Shown piece after piece: positions 61,727-64,000 of a stretch of 64,000 nucleotides of DNA. The stretch is taken from assembly GCA_963704815.1 (NCBI GenBank), contig CAVPHU010000001.1:1-64000 (forward strand). Reading direction: 5' to 3'. Position numbers and translations under genes: made by a program. This DNA comes from DATKWD01 sp963704815 (GTDB lineage: Bacteria > Actinomycetota > Acidimicrobiia > Acidimicrobiales > Salinilacustritrichaceae). The notes under the pieces are model-generated. The model searched no databases, had not been told where the DNA came from, and worked only from the letters and a program-made list of their open reading frames with translations. Positions within the stretch are counted from its first letter, which is position 1. Each line of letters begins with the position of its first letter.

Positions 61727-63276
61727 TGCGACGGAACGGTCTGACCTCGCTGGTCTTCATCGTCGCGCTGACGGGGGTGCTGTTCGGCGCCACGCTGCTG
61801 GCCGGCAACGCGCCGCTGCTCGGCCTCGACCTCCAAGGCGGCGTGTCGGTGGTGTACGAGCCGTCCGAGCCGGTCAGCGACGAGGCCCTGAGCCAGACCA
61901 TCGAGATCATCCGGCGCCGAGTCGACGCCCTCGGCGTCGCCGAGCCCGAGATCGGACGGCAGGGCGACGCCATCGTCGTGCAGCTTCCCGGCGTCAAGGA
62001 CCCCGAGGAGGCCCTGGCCGTCATCGGACAGACCGCCGAGCTGCGATTCCGCCCGGTGCTCGAGACGGTGCCGATCCTCCCCGATGCCGACTCGACGACC
62101 ACGACCGTTGCCGGCGAGGGCGACGACTCGACGACCACGACCGTTGCCGGCGAGGGCGACGACTCGACCACCACGACCGTCGCGGACGAGACCGCCGACG
62201 GAACCACCGACACCACCGCGGCCGTCGACCCCGAGACGCCCACGGCAGAGTCGCTCGGCATCGCCCTCACCGCACCCGAGGACGACCTCGCGGAGGCCGA
62301 GGTGGTGCTCGACACGCTCGACGGCGAGCGCCTCCGCCTGGGACCGACGCTGCTCACCGGTGAGGCGCTCGAGACGGCCGAGGCCCGGTTGTCCGGCCAG
62401 ACCGGTGCGGTGTGGACCGTCAACATCACGATGCGCGGCGGAGCCGACGGCATCGACGCCTTCAACGCGGCGGCGCTCCAGTGCAACACGCTGACACCCA
62501 CCTGCCCGACCCAGCGACTCGCCATCGTGCTCGATGGCACGGTTCAGTCGGCGCCGGTGATCCAGACGCCGACCTTCGAGCGCGACGCCATCCAGATCTC
62601 GGGCGACTTCACCGAGGACGAGGCCAAGGAGCTGGCCCTGGTGCTGAAGTTCGGTGCGCTCCCGGTCGAGCTCGAGCCGCAGCAGATCCAGGCGGTGTCC
62701 GCAACCCTCGGCAAGGACGCCCTCGACGCAGGTGTCACCGCCGGCATCGTCGGTCTGATGCTGGTGGCCATCTACATGATCGCCTACTACCGGATCCTCG
62801 GGGTGGTGGCGATGTTGAGCCTGGCGCTCTCCGGATGCCTGCTGTGGGTGGTGATCAGCTATCTGGGTGAGAGTCGCGGCCTGGCCCTGACCCTCGCCGG
62901 GGTCACCGGCATCATCGTGTCCGTCGGCGTGGCCGTCGACTCGAACGTGGTGTTCTACGAACACCTCAAGGAGAACGTGGCCCGCGGCCGGACGCTCCGG
63001 AGCTCGGTCGACGGCGCCTTCTCGAGTGCGTTCTCGACCATCGTGAAGGCCGACATCGCTTCGCTCATCGGTGCCGCGGTGCTCTGGTCCCTGACCGTCG
63101 GCCCGGTGCGCGGCTTCGCCTTCTATCTGGGGCTGTCGACGCTGCTCGACCTGGTGGCCAGCTACTTCTTCATGCGTCCCCTCACGGTGATCCTGGCCAA
63201 GAGTCCCCGCCTCGCCGGACGCAACAAGCTGTTCGGGCTCCCGCCGGCCCCCGACCCCGAGGCGGTGCCCGCGTGA
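61726..63276 (+). CDS. secD: Protein translocase subunit SecD with a Thr-rich repeat insert
   Basis: A 516-residue membrane protein assisting Sec export with proton-motive force. The N-terminal helix (SLVFIVALTGVLFGATLLAG), LLGLDLQGGVSVVYE, the P1 head domain and the six-helix C-terminal half (VAIYMIAYYRILGVVAMLSLALSG; GIIVSVGVAVDSNVVFYEHLKEN) are all present. Residues about 120-180 hold a non-family insert: tandem STTTTVAGEGDD units followed by an acidic/Thr-rich stretch. It lies in the extracytoplasmic P1 domain. secF follows after 61 bases. Confidence 0.95.
   Translation: MRRNGLTSLVFIVALTGVLFGATLLAGNAPLLGLDLQGGVSVVYEPSEPVSDEALSQTIEIIRRRVDALGVAEPEIGRQGDAIVVQLPGVKDPEEALAVIGQTAELRFRPVLETVPILPDADSTTTTVAGEGDDSTTTTVAGEGDDSTTTTVADETADGTTDTTAAVDPETPTAESLGIALTAPEDDLAEAEVVLDTLDGERLRLGPTLLTGEALETAEARLSGQTGAVWTVNITMRGGADGIDAFNAAALQCNTLTPTCPTQRLAIVLDGTVQSAPVIQTPTFERDAIQISGDFTEDEAKELALVLKFGALPVELEPQQIQAVSATLGKDALDAGVTAGIVGLMLVAIYMIAYYRILGVVAMLSLALSGCLLWVVISYLGESRGLALTLAGVTGIIVSVGVAVDSNVVFYEHLKENVARGRTLRSSVDGAFSSAFSTIVKADIASLIGAAVLWSLTVGPVRGFAFYLGLSTLLDLVASYFFMRPLTVILAKSPRLAGRNKLFGLPPAPDPEAVPA
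62089..62182. repeat. 36-bp tandem repeat inside secD (two full copies and a partial third)
   Basis: The unit starting GACTCGACGACCACGACC occupies 62089-62124 and 62125-62160 with identical sequence, and a diverging third copy starts at 62161. It encodes DSTTTTVAGEGD. The perfect identity of two copies suggests recent duplication. Confidence 0.93.
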
Positions 63277-63337
63277 TCGCGTCAACCCTGCCCATCCTGC
63301 ATGCAGCGACGGTCCGAGCGGCCGGGGAGCGTGCATC

Positions 63338-64000
63338 GTGAGCCTCATGAGCAAGCTGTCGTCCTACGACAACGACATCGACTTCCCGAAGCTGTGGAAG
63401 CGCGGCGCCGTCGTCTCGGTCGTCGCCGTGGTGGTCAGCCTGGGCGCGATCCTCGGCCTCGGGTTGAACCTCGGCATCGATTTCGAGGGCGGAAGCGCGT
63501 GGGAGGTCCAGGCCCCCGGGGTCAGCGTGACCGACGCCCGCGATGCGCTCCGTCCGCTGGGTCAGGAGAACGCCAAGATCCAGATCGTCGGCGACGACAC
63601 CCTGAGAGTCCAGGCCGAGACGACCAACGAGGCCGAGCTCAGCGAGATCACCCAGACCCTGGCCGATCTGGCCGGGGTCGCACGGGCCGACGTGAGCGTC
63701 TCGATCGTCGGCCCCACCTGGGGTGAGGAGATCTCGAACAAGGCCCTCCGTGCGCTCGTGGTCTTCTTCGTCCTGATCGCGGTCTACATCTGGGTCCGGT
63801 TGGAGTGGAAGATGGCCGTCGGGGCGCTGGTGGCCGTGGTGCACGACATCGTCATCAGCGTCGGCGTCTACGCCATCTTCCAGTTCGAGGTCACCCCGGC
63901 GACGGTGATCGCCTTTCTCACGATCCTGGGCTACTCGCTCTACGACACGATCGTCGTCTACGACAAGGTCGCCGAGAACGCCAACCGGTCGGGTCTGGCC
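63338..64000 (+). CDS. secF: Protein translocase subunit SecF, partial (runs off the window)
   Basis: The first 221 residues of SecF: N-terminal helix (GAVVSVVAVVVSLGAILGL), LNLGIDFEGGSAWEV, the P1-like domain, then ALRALVVFFVLIAVYIWVRLEWKMAVGALVAVVHDIV and AFLTILGYSLYDTIVVYDKVAEN. It pairs with SecD in the membrane complex. GTG at 63338 is chosen; an ATG three codons later is possible. Confidence 0.95.
   Translation, partial: MSLMSKLSSYDNDIDFPKLWKRGAVVSVVAVVVSLGAILGLGLNLGIDFEGGSAWEVQAPGVSVTDARDALRPLGQENAKIQIVGDDTLRVQAETTNEAELSEITQTLADLAGVARADVSVSIVGPTWGEEISNKALRALVVFFVLIAVYIWVRLEWKMAVGALVAVVHDIVISVGVYAIFQFEVTPATVIAFLTILGYSLYDTIVVYDKVAENANRSGLA

Noticed and set aside
1..64000. CRISPR arrays, rRNA genes, insertion sequences with terminal repeats, or a replication origin
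   Set aside because: None was seen by reading the window; no transposase-like product is evident apart from the tyrosine recombinase at 35.1-36.0 kb.

Overview
The window is a GC-rich bacterial chromosome segment from an actinobacterium, most likely of the class Acidimicrobiia (inference). The evidence is a mycothiol ligase gene (mshC), an F420-NADP oxidoreductase, the phosphatidylinositol mannoside genes pgsA-patA-pimA, proteins of the DUF2510, DUF6777 and DUF6529 types, and the order thrS-HIT-(insert)-pgsA-patA-pimA-...-pdxS-pdxT-yebC-...-ruvC-ruvA-ruvB-...-queA-tgt-yajC-secD-secF.

Layout. 1-5.6 kb: a secreted lipoprotein, a NarL-type two-component pair, and a Fic/HTH pair of the 'mobile mystery protein' type with twin operator-like sites and a perfect hairpin. 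This stretch ends at the bare 3' end of a tRNA (5531-5562), which reads as the far attachment site of an element extending to the left. 5.6-9.8 kb: an EAL-domain protein, a DUF2510 membrane protein, and an ECF sigma factor overlapping a membrane protein with three neocarzinostatin-like repeats. 9.9-11.9 kb: a YceH-family protein and an acyl-CoA dehydrogenase. 11.9-16.5 kb: a TPP riboswitch in front of thiamine pyrophosphokinase and thiBPQ, a thiamine uptake and activation operon. 16.5-25.1 kb: two coiled-coil M23 peptidases, a START-like protein, an ABC ATPase, two CNNM/CBS proteins, a phosphotransferase/DUF6285 pair and a proline-rich membrane protein. 25.1-28.8 kb: fabI, the F420 oxidoreductase, mshC and plsC. 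28.8-31.7 kb: Nudix, GNAT, a possible methyltransferase and a VapBC-like pair. 31.8-34.3 kb: thrS and HIT. 34.4-43.0 kb: an accessory insert with a tyrosine recombinase, small orphan genes, a molybdopterin-enzyme fragment, a DUF6777 protein, an MFS exporter and a DinB-like protein. 43.0-50.1 kb: PIM biosynthesis, LemA with a degenerate M48 protein, PLP synthase, yebC and a peroxiredoxin. 50.1-53.0 kb: a septum-formation-like protein and an ABC exporter. 53.1-56.8 kb: a MOSC protein, ruvCAB, and a cytochrome c/DUF6529 pair. 56.9-64 kb: a YbdK-like ligase with an M20 amidohydrolase, queA-tgt, yajC-secD-secF (secF runs off the end).

Sequence quality matters here. At least 14 genes, several of them essential, are split by single-base frameshifts. 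fabI, the F420 oxidoreductase and mshC (25.1-27.9 kb) carry about twenty, nearly all readable as extra single bases. I treat these as probable assembly errors, not pseudogenes, and give coordinates for the inferred full gene. The true decayed gene is the molybdopterin-enzyme fragment at 38.4-38.8 kb.

I did not find a complete, obviously new multi-gene system. The leads I rate highest are a tRNA-guanine transglycosylase that lacks all three zinc cysteines, a LemA-linked M48 protein with a destroyed HExxH motif, the sigma/neocarzinostatin-repeat pair, a Thr-rich tandem repeat inside SecD, and the tRNA-remnant attachment site beside the Fic/HTH module.
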